Positions 9,148-17,060 of a DNA stretch of 47,945 nt are shown here, one piece after another (the stretch's first letter is position 1; each line of letters begins with the position of its first letter). The translations under genes were made by a program, and so were the position numbers. Origin of the DNA: Chloroflexota bacterium (GTDB lineage Bacteria > Chloroflexota > UBA6077 > JACCZL01); NCBI GenBank assembly GCA_030447245.1, contig JAUJPG010000006.1, forward strand, positions 95,087 through 143,031, read 5' to 3'. Under the pieces are notes generated by a model that made no database searches, was not told the DNA's origin, and worked only from the letters and a program-made list of their open reading frames with translations.

Positions 9148-9579
9148 TCAGATCCCCAGGCTCGTCATCTGCTCGGCCAGTGACGCCGTCTGGTCATCCA
9201 CGCGCGCCTGTTCGTCCACCCAGGCCTGGCGGCTCCAGAGCTCGATCCGACTGTGCACACCGGCGATGACTACCTCGCCATCCAGTTGGGCATAGTCGCG
9301 CAGGCTGGCCGGGATCAGGATTCGGCCCAGCTTGTCCGGCACGACGCGGACCGCGCCGGAGAAAAAATGGCGCTGCAGCTGCCGCACACTGGCTTGCATT
9401 GACGGCAGCGCGGCGATGCGATCGGCCAGGCCTTTCCAGCCGTCGGGCGTCAACACGTACACGCACCGGTCGACACCCTTGGTGAGGTACAGACCTTCCG
9501 CCAACTCCTGGCGGAACCTTGCCGGCACCGCAAGTCGGTTCTTGTCGTCGATCGAGTGAACGTACTCGCCGAGGAACAC
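9148..9579 (-). CDS. mraZ: Transcriptional regulator / division protein MraZ
   Basis: MraZ is a ring-forming AbrB-like DNA-binding protein that represses its own dcw operon by binding direct repeats near the promoter. The product has 143 residues with two SpoVT-AbrB-like halves: FLGEYVHSIDDKNRLAVPARFR (2-23) and GAVRVVPDKLGRILIPASLR (about 75-94). Each half carries the DxxGR/DxxNR loop signature of the family. The start is a GTG at 9579. It is set by a strong ribosome-binding site GAGGAGG (9588-9594 on the plus strand as CCTCCTC) 8 nt upstream. It is the first gene of the operon, and its likely operators are the repeats at 9610-9655. Confidence 0.95.
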   Translation of the reverse strand: MFLGEYVHSIDDKNRLAVPARFRQELAEGLYLTKGVDRCVYVLTPDGWKGLADRIAALPSMQASVRQLQRHFFSGAVRVVPDKLGRILIPASLRDYAQLDGEVVIAGVHSRIELWSRQAWVDEQARVDDQTASLAEQMTSLGI

Positions 9580-9609
9580 CGGTCAGGCCTCCTCGGGATG
9601 GCGAGTTAT

Positions 9610-9655
9610 CCACATTGGGTGCCACTTATCCCCACCTTTTTCCACAACCCCCCAC
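9610..9655 (-). promoter_or_regulatory. Predicted MraZ operator: GTGG direct-repeat array
   Basis: Read on the minus strand, GTGG starts at 9655, 9645, 9635 and 9625, an exact 10-base period. A fifth copy starts at 9613 (12-base step). MraZ proteins are known to bind several short G-rich direct repeats spaced by about one helical turn in the mraZ leader. The array lies just downstream of the predicted start of transcription and upstream of the mraZ ribosome-binding site. Binding would place MraZ on one face of the helix. Confidence 0.8.
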
Positions 9656-9665
9656 ACCAGAGCCC

Positions 9666-9694
9666 ATTGTAGGTGCGAGGGTCTGGGCTTACAA
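9666..9694 (-). promoter_or_regulatory. dcw operon promoter (sigma70 type)
   Basis: On the minus strand TTGTAA (9694-9689) is followed after exactly 17 bases by TACAAT (9671-9666), a good match to TTGACA-17-TATAAT. Transcription would start near 9659, right at the edge of the GTGG array. The two hexamers are nearly inverted copies of each other, so a plus-strand promoter (TTGTAG-17-TACAAT) occupies the same DNA. Confidence 0.7.
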
Positions 9695-9813
9695 TGGCGA
9701 GCCGCGCGCGACGGGCGCCGTTTTGCGCGTTGTTCGCCGCGCGGCGGCGCCGGCGGGTCAGGGGCGACAACGTGGGAGGGCGCGACCGTGCGCTGGGCGG
9801 CAGCTGGGGGACG

Positions 9814-10518
9814 TCAGCCGGTCGGAGAGAGAATGCGTCCGCAGCTCTGGCACAGGACGAGCACGTCCCCCTGGCGGGCCCGCTGCTCAAAATGAATCGG
9901 GAGGCTCACGCGGCATGCCTGGCAAGTCCGCTGGCGTAGATCGACGACAGCCAGGCCGCCCTTGGTGCGCCGTAGATTGTCGTAGGTGCGCAGGGCTGCC
10001 GCGTCAACCTGGGCGCGCAGGTTTGCCTGCTCAGCCTCAGCTGTCGCGATGGACTCCTGTAAACCTTCCCGCTCGGCTTTCAGCGCCGCTTCCTCGGCCC
10101 GCCGACGATTGCGGACCTCGACCAGGTGCCGCTCGGCGTCAGCGTCGGCGGTCTGGGCCTGCTCGACGCGCTCGAGCAGCACAAACTGCTGCTCGTCGCG
10201 GGCGGCAATTTGCCCGCGAACCTGCTGGGCCTCGCGAGTCAGGTTCGTCAGCTCCTTAGCGTCCCCAACACGACCGCCATACAGCTTCTGGTTGGTCGTC
10301 TCGAGGTGCTGCCGTAGGCTCTCCATCTCGAGCTCGAGATCACGCTGCTCCGCCTCGATCGCCCGAAGCTCGTCAGCGCGCGCCCTTCGGGCTCGAGTCG
10401 CGGCCGCAAACTCCGACCGATCGGCAAGCTCAGACGCGATCTGCTGGAGCCGAACGTGCGCAGCGTCAAGGGCGCTGTCCACCGCCTGAAGGCCCCGAAG
10501 CAGTTCGACCGTCTTCAC
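9814..10518 (-). CDS. C4-type zinc-ribbon coiled-coil protein (DUF164 family)
   Basis: This 234-residue protein is almost wholly helical for residues 1-185, with long Glu/Arg/Leu/Ala-rich coiled-coil stretches. A C-terminal zinc ribbon follows, with CQAC at about 197-200 and CQSC at about 222-225 in the family context RTCQACRVSLP and LVLCQSCGRIL. The family includes the CdsZ/HP0958 proteins, proposed to be chaperones or nucleic-acid binding. The exact role in this phylum is unknown. Start is a GTG at 10518. It lies upstream of the dcw promoter on the same strand, with 120 nt between its stop and the promoter and no clear T-rich terminator. Confidence 0.85.
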   Translation of the reverse strand: MKTVELLRGLQAVDSALDAAHVRLQQIASELADRSEFAAATRARRARADELRAIEAEQRDLELEMESLRQHLETTNQKLYGGRVGDAKELTNLTREAQQVRGQIAARDEQQFVLLERVEQAQTADADAERHLVEVRNRRRAEEAALKAEREGLQESIATAEAEQANLRAQVDAAALRTYDNLRRTKGGLAVVDLRQRTCQACRVSLPIHFEQRARQGDVLVLCQSCGRILSPTG

Positions 10519-10579
10519 GCGGTGTTCGCCGAGTCCATGTTCGGCGCCTTCCGCGATCGACGGCTAGGCGGCCGTCGGG

Positions 10580-11845
10580 TCATTCCGCGATCGACGCCCG
10601 CGCCGCCAGGCGGCGACTTAGAACCGCGTCATAGATGTCGAGCGTGCGCTCGGCGACCCTTGACCAGCCGTATCGGCTCGCGGTCTCCAGGCCCCCACGG
10701 CCGAGAGCTCGGCGCAGGCCCTCGTCTCGCAGGATCGGGCGGATCTTGTCAGCGAACAGCCGCGGGTTTCGCCACGGGACGAGCGCCCCGTTAGCCCCAT
10801 CTCGAACGATCGTCGTCAGGCCGCCGACGCGTGAGGCGACCACCGGGGTCCCGCAGGCGAGCGATTCGACCGCGACCAGACCGAAGGACTCGTACGTCGA
10901 CGGCATCACCGTCAGGTCAGCCGCCTGATAGTACAGCGGCAGGCGGTCATGGGCGACGGCACCCTCGAATCGGACCTGGCGCTCCAGCCCGAGCTCCACG
11001 GTGAGCGTGCGCAAGCGCGTCATCTCCCGCTCTTCGTCCGAAACCTGCCCGCGCAGACCCGGCGCGGTCCCTCCCACGAGCACAACTCGCAATTTGCTGC
11101 CGTCGCGCGCCAGTTCGGTGGCGGCGCGGAGCAGAATGTCGACGCCCTTCAAGGGCTGAATCCGCCCCACGAACAGCAACACCCGCTCGGAGCCGAGCCC
11201 GAGTGCTGCGCGCGCCTCGGTCTGCGATCCCGGGCGGAACATCGCCAGATCGACACCGCCCGGCACCACGTCAATCGACCGTGGATGTGCGCCATACTCC
11301 GAGACCATCTGAGCTTTGTCTACGTCGGTCGCGGCAATGACCCGATCGACGGTGGTCATGGTGCGCCGCTCGATGTCAATGCGAATCTGCTGCTCAAGCT
11401 CGGCAGCATCCTGAGCGACGCGATTTTTCATCTGGGCCAGCGTGTGGAACATCGCTACGGTCGGCACGCCCCAATGCTCGTGGAACAGCGTTCCCAGGCG
11501 GCCTGATAGCCAGTAATGCGCGTGGACGAGGTCGTAGCGGACGCCGTGAAAGTAGCGAAAGCGTTGCACGTTGCACGCGAACTCGGAGAGGTAATCCAGG
11601 ACCGCGTACTTGTCCACGTGGCGAGGCGGACCAGCATCGACGTGGACCACCCGCGCGTTCTCGCCCAGCGCCACGACAGAGCAAAGCTCGGGGTCCTGAC
11701 GGCGGGTGAACACGTCGGTCGCGACGCCAAGCTTGCCGAGCTCGCGACTCAGCTCACGGACGTAGACATTCATCCCGCCCGTCTCCCAGCCTCCAAGGCA
11801 GGCGAGTGGGCACGTATGCACGCTAAGTACCGCTACACGCAGCAT
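10580..11845 (-). CDS. GT4-family glycosyltransferase (MshA / sucrose-phosphate-synthase-like)
   Basis: This 421-residue GT-B fold enzyme is predicted to use a nucleotide sugar. The N-terminal domain begins LRVAVLSVHTCPLACLGG and shows the acceptor loop GGWETGGMNVYVRELSRELG, typical of the MshA and sucrose synthase branch. The C-terminal domain has VPGGVDLAMF, LFVGRIQPLKGVDILLRA, and the donor-binding EX7E motif in ESFGLVAVESLACGTPVVAS. The acceptor cannot be told from sequence, and mycothiol biosynthesis is not implied because no mshB-D genes are near. The ATG at 11845 follows an AAGGAG site. It ends 61 nt upstream of the zinc-ribbon gene on the same strand. Confidence 0.88.
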   Translation of the reverse strand: MLRVAVLSVHTCPLACLGGWETGGMNVYVRELSRELGKLGVATDVFTRRQDPELCSVVALGENARVVHVDAGPPRHVDKYAVLDYLSEFACNVQRFRYFHGVRYDLVHAHYWLSGRLGTLFHEHWGVPTVAMFHTLAQMKNRVAQDAAELEQQIRIDIERRTMTTVDRVIAATDVDKAQMVSEYGAHPRSIDVVPGGVDLAMFRPGSQTEARAALGLGSERVLLFVGRIQPLKGVDILLRAATELARDGSKLRVVLVGGTAPGLRGQVSDEEREMTRLRTLTVELGLERQVRFEGAVAHDRLPLYYQAADLTVMPSTYESFGLVAVESLACGTPVVASRVGGLTTIVRDGANGALVPWRNPRLFADKIRPILRDEGLRRALGRGGLETASRYGWSRVAERTLDIYDAVLSRRLAARASIAE

Positions 11846-12785
11846 GCGCCACTCCTTCGATCGGCGCTCGTGGCGCCGCGGCCCACGGGCAGCCCAGGAG
11901 GTGCCTGGAGAACGCGGGGACGCCGCCTCGGACGACGCGCTCAGCCTAGATCGCCTCGCAAAGATAGTACCACTCGGCTCGATGTTCGGTCACCGACGCG
12001 GATCGCCTCACGGTTCAGCGACCCTTGGCGGAAACGTTGCCCTAGAACCCAGGCCACGCGAGGAGCGGGGGATTCGAAAATGAGCGCGAGCGCACAGGGC
12101 AAGCCGAAGGTGGTGGCGGCGTCGCCGTATGACGCGGTGATGGAGACAACGATCCTCCGCAGGCGTCGGGGAGTGTTGACGCCAGACGTGTCATTGTCAG
12201 CGGCACCGAAGAGCTCGGACGACGCCATCACCAAGCCTTTGGGTGACGAGATCGATGCTATACGTGCCTCTTGTTATTTCGGGTGCCCGTGCTACGCTAT
12301 TGGGAGTTGTTCGAGGGGGCCGACGACGCGCGAGTCCCAGATCGGATGCGCGTCGAGTGTCCAGGAGTGCCACGCCGAGCATGCTTCAGGGCGACCCGAC
12401 CACGCGGAGCTCAAACGGTGAATCGATTGCCATCCTCGTCCGCAAGGCTGGATCACAAGGGGCAATTCGCCTCTCCGGACACTGAGTACGAAGGAAGGCG
12501 CGCGCACGCCCGTCCCGCGGGATTGTGGAAGGCGCGCAGAAAGGCATGGCCTCCAGCTCCACCAACCGAGGCCGGCGGTCAGGACTCTCTTCGATCAACG
12601 TGGCGCACTCTGGCCGGAGCAGATGCGACCCAGGGCTGGTCCCACATTTGCCCTCGACTGGAGGTCGTCAAGGCTGGGATCGGTGCACGCCACGTCACCA
12701 GGCCCGTCGTTTTCTTGGTCCATCGCCGCTCCGCGTCAACAGCTCCCTCCTCACGGCGCAGCACTGCGCGTGATAGCCTGAGACG
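11846..12785. other. About 940-bp intergenic region without a recognisable gene
   Basis: This region lies between the divergent glycosyltransferase (minus) and cyclase (plus) genes. Several frames are open for 60-140 codons, but none has a recognisable domain, a good ribosome-binding site or plausible composition. They are low-complexity, Arg-rich frames expected in GC-rich DNA. A weak plus-strand promoter-like pair (TTGTTA around 12273 and TACGCT around 12295) is the only regulatory hint. It may be the remnant of a lost gene. Confidence 0.4.
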
Positions 12786-14552
12786 ATGACACCGCTCCCT
12801 GCTACTCAGCGACGCCTCGCGGCCATCCTCGTCGCCGACGTGGTTGGCTACAGCCGACTGATGGAAGCGCATGAGGAGTACACCCATACCTGGATGACGC
12901 GGCTGCGCTTGGAGATTCTGGAGCCGGGGATCGCGGCGCACGCAGGACGCTTCGTGAAGAGCACCGGCGATGGTTTTGTCGCAATATTCAACAGCGCGCG
13001 CGACGCCACCCAATGCGCCATGAGCTTACAGCAGGCGGTCGCGGCCAGGACTGCCGAGCAGCCGGTCGAGCAACGAATCAGCTTCCGCATGGGCGTGAAC
13101 GTCGCCGACATCATCATCGAAGATGATGACGTCTACGGTGATGGAGTGAATGTTGCTGCACGCTTGCAAACGTACGCGGAGCCCGGGGGGATTACCGTCT
13201 CAGGCGCTGTCGTGGAGCAGATCGGCTCGATGCCCGACGTCCGTGCGATTGATCTCGGTGATCTGCATCTGCGGAACCTGGCCCGTCCCGTGCGCGTCTT
13301 CTCGCTCCGGGTTGTGACGGCCCCTGCGCGGCTGATCGGCGATGCGCTCGCGGATTCCGAACCCCGGCCATCCATCGCCGTATTGCCATTTCGCATGCAT
13401 CAGACAGATCCCGAGGAGCGCTACTTCGCCGACGGCATCGTCGACGACATCATCCACGGCCTTGGTTCGCTGAAGGAGTTGTTCGTGGTCTCGCGACACT
13501 CGGCGCTTGGCTACGGCGGCGCGACGCTCGACGTTCGCGCTGTCGGCAGCGAGCTGGGTGTGCGCTACGTCCTGTACGGCAGCGTACGACGCTCCGCCAG
13601 CCGACTCAGAATCGGAACAGAGCTGAGCGACGCGGAATCCGGCACCGTCATACGCTCAGACCAGTATGAAGGCGAGCTCACCCACCTCTCAGAACTGCAG
13701 GGACGCATTGCCGTCGACGTAGTGCGAACCATTGCTCCGCATGTCCGCGAACGAGAGCTCGTGCGTGCGATGCGGAAGCATCCTCAGAATCTGACAGCTT
13801 ACGACTTCGTACTCCAGGCGCTCGATCTGCTCTATCGGATGGACTACGAGTCTTTCTCTCGGGCTCGGGGACTGCTTCAGCAGGCTATCGCTCACGATCC
13901 TGGTTACGCGCCAGCCTATTCCTACACGGCGCTGTGGTACGTCTTCCGCGTCGGAGAGATGGGGTCAACGGATTTCGACGCCGACGCTGCCGCGGGCGCG
14001 AGCTATGCGTCTGCCGCGCTCGAGCGGGACGCTGAAGATGCACAACTGCTGGCGATCTGCGGACACGTCCAATCGTTCCTCTTGAGGAGATACCCTGAGG
14101 CGATCCCGCTCCTCGACCGGGCGATCGCCGCGGGCCCGAGCTCGGCGATGGCGTGGTCGATGAGCAGCGCCACTCGAGGCTATGTTGGCGATGGCCCGAC
14201 GGCGGTTCGCCACGCTGAGCAGGGCGTTCGCCTCTCGCCGCTAGATGCGCGTCTGTTCTGGCACGAAGGCATGCTTGCCCAGGCGCACTACGCCAATGGG
14301 GACTTCGAGCAGGCTCTAGAATGGGCGCGCAGCGCTGTCGAGCGGAATGAATCGATTCGGTACAACGTTCGCACCCTGATCGCGACGCTCGCCGCGCTCG
14401 GGAAAGAGGATGATGCCGTGGCTGCAGGCCAGCAGCTACTGCGCATCCAGCCAGATTTCCGATTGGGACCGTACTCGAAGCGCTGCCCGTTTCTGTCTCC
14501 GATGTTGGACACCTGGCTCGCCCGCTTACGGGCGGCGGGGTTGCCTGAGTGA
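12786..14552 (+). CDS. Class III adenylate/guanylate cyclase with TolB-like and TPR regions
   Basis: This 588-residue signalling enzyme is predicted to be soluble. Residues 10-175 form a class III nucleotide cyclase domain. The metal-binding Asp residues are D18 (LVADVVGYSRLM) and D62 (STGDGFVAIF), with Lys58 and Asp115 in the adenine-recognising positions. N122 and R126 (GDGVNVAARLQ) are the transition-state residues. This pattern predicts cAMP formation. Residues about 190-320 resemble the TolB-like N-terminal domain found in such cyclases (PSIAVLPFRMH and YVLYGSVRRSASRLRI). The rest, about 335-580, is a helical TPR array. The architecture is common in Rhizobiales and scattered elsewhere, so horizontal origin is possible. 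The ATG at 12786 has only a weak ribosome-binding site. Confidence 0.88.
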   Translation: MTPLPATQRRLAAILVADVVGYSRLMEAHEEYTHTWMTRLRLEILEPGIAAHAGRFVKSTGDGFVAIFNSARDATQCAMSLQQAVAARTAEQPVEQRISFRMGVNVADIIIEDDDVYGDGVNVAARLQTYAEPGGITVSGAVVEQIGSMPDVRAIDLGDLHLRNLARPVRVFSLRVVTAPARLIGDALADSEPRPSIAVLPFRMHQTDPEERYFADGIVDDIIHGLGSLKELFVVSRHSALGYGGATLDVRAVGSELGVRYVLYGSVRRSASRLRIGTELSDAESGTVIRSDQYEGELTHLSELQGRIAVDVVRTIAPHVRERELVRAMRKHPQNLTAYDFVLQALDLLYRMDYESFSRARGLLQQAIAHDPGYAPAYSYTALWYVFRVGEMGSTDFDADAAAGASYASAALERDAEDAQLLAICGHVQSFLLRRYPEAIPLLDRAIAAGPSSAMAWSMSSATRGYVGDGPTAVRHAEQGVRLSPLDARLFWHEGMLAQAHYANGDFEQALEWARSAVERNESIRYNVRTLIATLAALGKEDDAVAAGQQLLRIQPDFRLGPYSKRCPFLSPMLDTWLARLRAAGLPE

Positions 14553-14607
14553 AGCACGACGGAGCCGGCCGATCGCCTTGGCGCAAGAGTAGGAGGGAGA
14601 CGCCGCT

Positions 14608-15489
14608 ATGACTGGCAACACGGGCAATACAGGCAACACTGGGAACACGGGAAATACTGGAAACACTGGAAACGCAGGCATCTCTGGTGAGGTGGGTGGT
14701 GGGTGGTTTATCGAGGATCGGATCGACCTGCCCTTCGTGATGGAGCTCGACCCGGCCAACTCCCAGGTTCGTTCTAAGCGCCGAACAAGTTCGGTCCCAT
14801 TTGGTGACCGCGCCTGGTCGGCGCAGTGGAATGCCTGGCGCGCACTGCACGAGTTCGTGGGTACACCCTGGCACACTCCAACTGACGCGCCCATGACCAC
14901 TGCGTGGAACGCCATCAACTCCACCTCAACTGATCAGGAGATCACCGATGTGGCGTTGGCGGCACGGGACGAGCGCGCACCCGCAATGGGAGAGATCCTA
15001 TCGCAGGACGTTGAGTTCATCAGCGACTTCATGGGGCTGTTGACGATCACGCCGGGCTCGCACCCGCACACCTACCGCGTCCTGCACATCGCCAGCCTGA
15101 TCGGATCGTACGCAGTCCTCTACTACAAGGGCCTCCGCAATCGGCCACGCCCATCGCAGCTCTGCCCGGCTCCTCTTGCCGCCAATCCCCGTGCCAGGGC
15201 ACTCGTCGTGGCCCAGCGGCCATGCGACGCAAGCCTGGCTCATGATGCTGTGCATCGAGCACGTCCTGCAGGGCACGCTGTCCACCGTCGACTTCGGTGC
15301 CCTGTCCTCAAACCTCAGGACCCTCGCGACCAGGGTCGGCCGAACCGCGAGATTGCGGGCCTGCACTACAAGAGCGACTCGGTCGCTGGCCGCACACTCG
15401 CGCAGACGATCTTTCCTGTCCTGACTGCAATGGCGGCAGGTACTCGCTTCGCTACGGCCGTTTCCGCCGCGAAGGGCGAATGGGCATGA
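14608..15489 (+). pseudogene. PAP2-superfamily phosphatase / haloperoxidase-like protein, two compensating frameshifts
   Basis: The start is clear: an AGGAGGGAG site precedes the ATG at 14608. The N-terminus is a run of Gly-Asn-Thr repeats, then a helical region (about 40-170). The PAP2 signature is spread over two frames. KGLRNRPRPSQLC is in frame 1, and SSWPSGHATQAWLMM is in frame 2 (from about 15170). NREIAGLHYKSDSVAGRTLA is back in frame 1 (from about 15340). Together these give the KX6RP, PSGH and RX5HX3D motifs of acid phosphatases and vanadium haloperoxidases. One inserted base near 15170 and one lost base near 15340 explain it. Either the gene is dead or the read has two errors. Its stop overlaps the next gene by 4 nt. 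Confidence 0.75.
14611..14673 (+). repeat. Seven 9-bp tandem repeats coding for Thr-Gly-Asn
   Basis: Seven consecutive 9-base units of the form ACN-GGN-AAY directly follow the start codon of the PAP2 gene, giving MTGNTGNTGN and so on. Third positions vary between units, so the repeat is maintained at protein level or is old. It resembles collagen-like or low-complexity surface repeats. Confidence 0.9.
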
Positions 15490-16515
15490 AGGTGGCGCCG
15501 CCCGTCGATCATCGCCGACTGTTGGATGAGATCGGGCGCAGGACTCACTTCTTCGATCGTCCTCCCGAGGGATTCGATCCGCTGACCGCCGCTCCAGCGA
15601 AGCTCGCGCAGTACGGGATACCGCCGAAGCCGACGCTCGTGCGCTCCCCGCCGTGTGGCGGAGTTCTGGACCGAAATGTTCTCGCCGCCCCTGGAGTTCG
15701 TCGAGGCGAGCAGCGCATTGCTAGCCGAGCCAGTGCGCATCAGCGATCAGCTCCGCGTCAGCACCAGGGGGCGGGGCGAATCCAGCCGCAATTGGTCGGG
15801 CGCGTACATCACGCCGCGGAATGGGCGGCAGTTTACGGAGTTGCACGCCAGGTGGGAGGTTCCGCTTGTGATGGCCCCGCCGATGTCGGGCGGTGCCGAG
15901 TATCGCAGCTCGACCTGGATCGGTCTTGACGGCCAGCGAAGGTATCTTGACTCGTCTTTGCCGCAAATCGGTACCGCCCAGTTCGTGAACCCATCCAGTG
16001 GACCGCCCTTCTTCACCTGGTGGCAATGGTGGCTCAGAGACAACGCGCAGACGTACAAGCCAAGTCAGTTGAACGTGGCGGTTGCGCCGGGAGAACGGGT
16101 GTTGGCCAGTCTGCGCGTCTTGAGCGAGACGCAGGTGCACTTCATCATCGAGAATCGGGACACCGCCGCGATCGCCACCTTCACCATGGCCGCGCCGACC
16201 GATACGTCGACTTCGATCCAGGCGAGGGTTTCCGGGCGCGATCGCCGAGTGGATCATGGAGCGTCCTACCGACGAATACACCGGGGAGCTCCACGATCTG
16301 CCCAACTACGACGAGGTCGACTTCACCAGCTGCATCGCGATCTCAGCCAGGATGCCGCCAGGGATGCCGCCGGCCCAGGTCGAGAGCAGACGCTCGAGGG
16401 CGCCAGGCTCATCAAGATGTACAAGGTCGAGCAGAATCCGTCACGAACAGTCACCGTCTCGAAGGCCGAGCGGCGCGAGGTCGGCCGCGTGTCAACGACC
16501 TACGTCGATGACTAA
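15480..16515 (+). pseudogene. G1-family (eqolisin-like, glutamic) peptidase, several frameshifts
   Basis: The gene starts at ATG 15480 or 15486, overlapping the PAP2 stop as ATGA. The first segment (MGMKVAPPVDHRRLLDEIG and on) is in frame 3 to about 15650. Frame 1 then carries the G1 fold: SRNWSGAYITPRNGRQF, HARWEVPLV, SSTWIGLDGQRRYLDSSLPQ and PFFTWWQWWL. Near 16230 the frame moves to 2 for AIAEWIMERPTDEYTG, and then returns to 1 for EGARLIKMYKVEQNPS to the stop. Scytalidoglutamic-type peptidases use a Gln in the LQTG-like segment and a Glu in the AEW segment. Both (SLPQIGT and AEWIMER) are present. About three single-base shifts interrupt it. No signal peptide was recognised. Confidence 0.72.
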
Positions 16516-16897
16516 AACTTCGGCAGGCTTGGCCCCGTATGGGTACGAGAACACCCCGCCACAGTGAACTCGAACGCGCTTCCTTGTTGGTCAACGTGGA
16601 GAGTACCGGGCGTGCGGCCATCCCGCGGTCGTTGTTTGACAGGGAAGACCATCTCTGTCAGGGGTCGGGACCCGACGGGCCGACAGACGCGGCCGCTCTC
16701 GGACCGCGCGATAGCGCCGTTTCCTGGAGGCGAACGCTCAAGAGACGGGTGAAGGACCAGACGGACCCCGCAGCTCATCCCGTAGAGGTGAGCGGCTCTG
16801 CGTGCACGATCAAGGCCAACGGCGGCCTCCCTCACCCGAAGGGGATGGCCCGCTCGAAACGCACCGCCACGTAGAGAGGGAACCTACCAAGACCGGG
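16516..16897. other. About 380-bp stretch without a recognisable gene
   Basis: This sits between the G1 peptidase remnant and the tRNA gene. One plus-strand frame (16539-16874) is open, but it has no start context, no domain and random-looking composition. No repeat, promoter or terminator stands out. Confidence 0.5.
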
Positions 16898-16969
16898 TGG
16901 ACCTGAGGGGAATCGAACCCCTGACCTCTTCCATGCCAAGGAAGCGCGCTCCCGCTGCGCCACAGGCCC
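16898..16969 (-). tRNA. tRNA-Ala (anticodon GGC)
   Basis: The minus strand folds into a full 72-nt cloverleaf. The acceptor stem GGGCCTG pairs with CAGGTCC (one G-U), with discriminator A. The D arm is GCGC-loop-GCGC. The anticodon arm is CTTCC-TTGGCAT-GGAAG with anticodon GGC, and the T arm is AGGGG-TTCGATT-CCCCT. The CCA end is not encoded. It reads GCC and GCU alanine codons. It stands alone between the G1 peptidase region and the AceE-like gene. Confidence 0.95.
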
Positions 16970-17060
16970 GTCGAGCCGCGATTGTACCAGACGCCCGGGC
17001 CGTGGGCAATCGCTGGTGGCTCCGAGCCGCCGAGCGAGCGAGCTTGAGGGACGGCGCAAG

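Noticed and set aside
9673..9939. Plus-strand 88-codon frame across the zinc-ribbon gene end
   Set aside because: It is antisense to a well-supported gene, Arg-rich, and without ribosome-binding site. It is kept only as a question of an antisense transcript.
10580..11845. Calling the glycosyltransferase MshA of mycothiol synthesis
   Set aside because: The acceptor loop is similar, but no other mycothiol genes are present and the GT4 family is broad.
12579..13013. Minus-strand 144-codon frame overlapping the cyclase start
   Set aside because: It has no domain or start context, and the cyclase on the plus strand has full motif support.
13885..14874. Minus-strand 329-codon frame opposite the cyclase and PAP2 genes
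   Set aside because: It is a long frame caused by high GC. It contains repetitive Phe-Pro-Val from the antisense of the TGN repeat and no recognisable fold.
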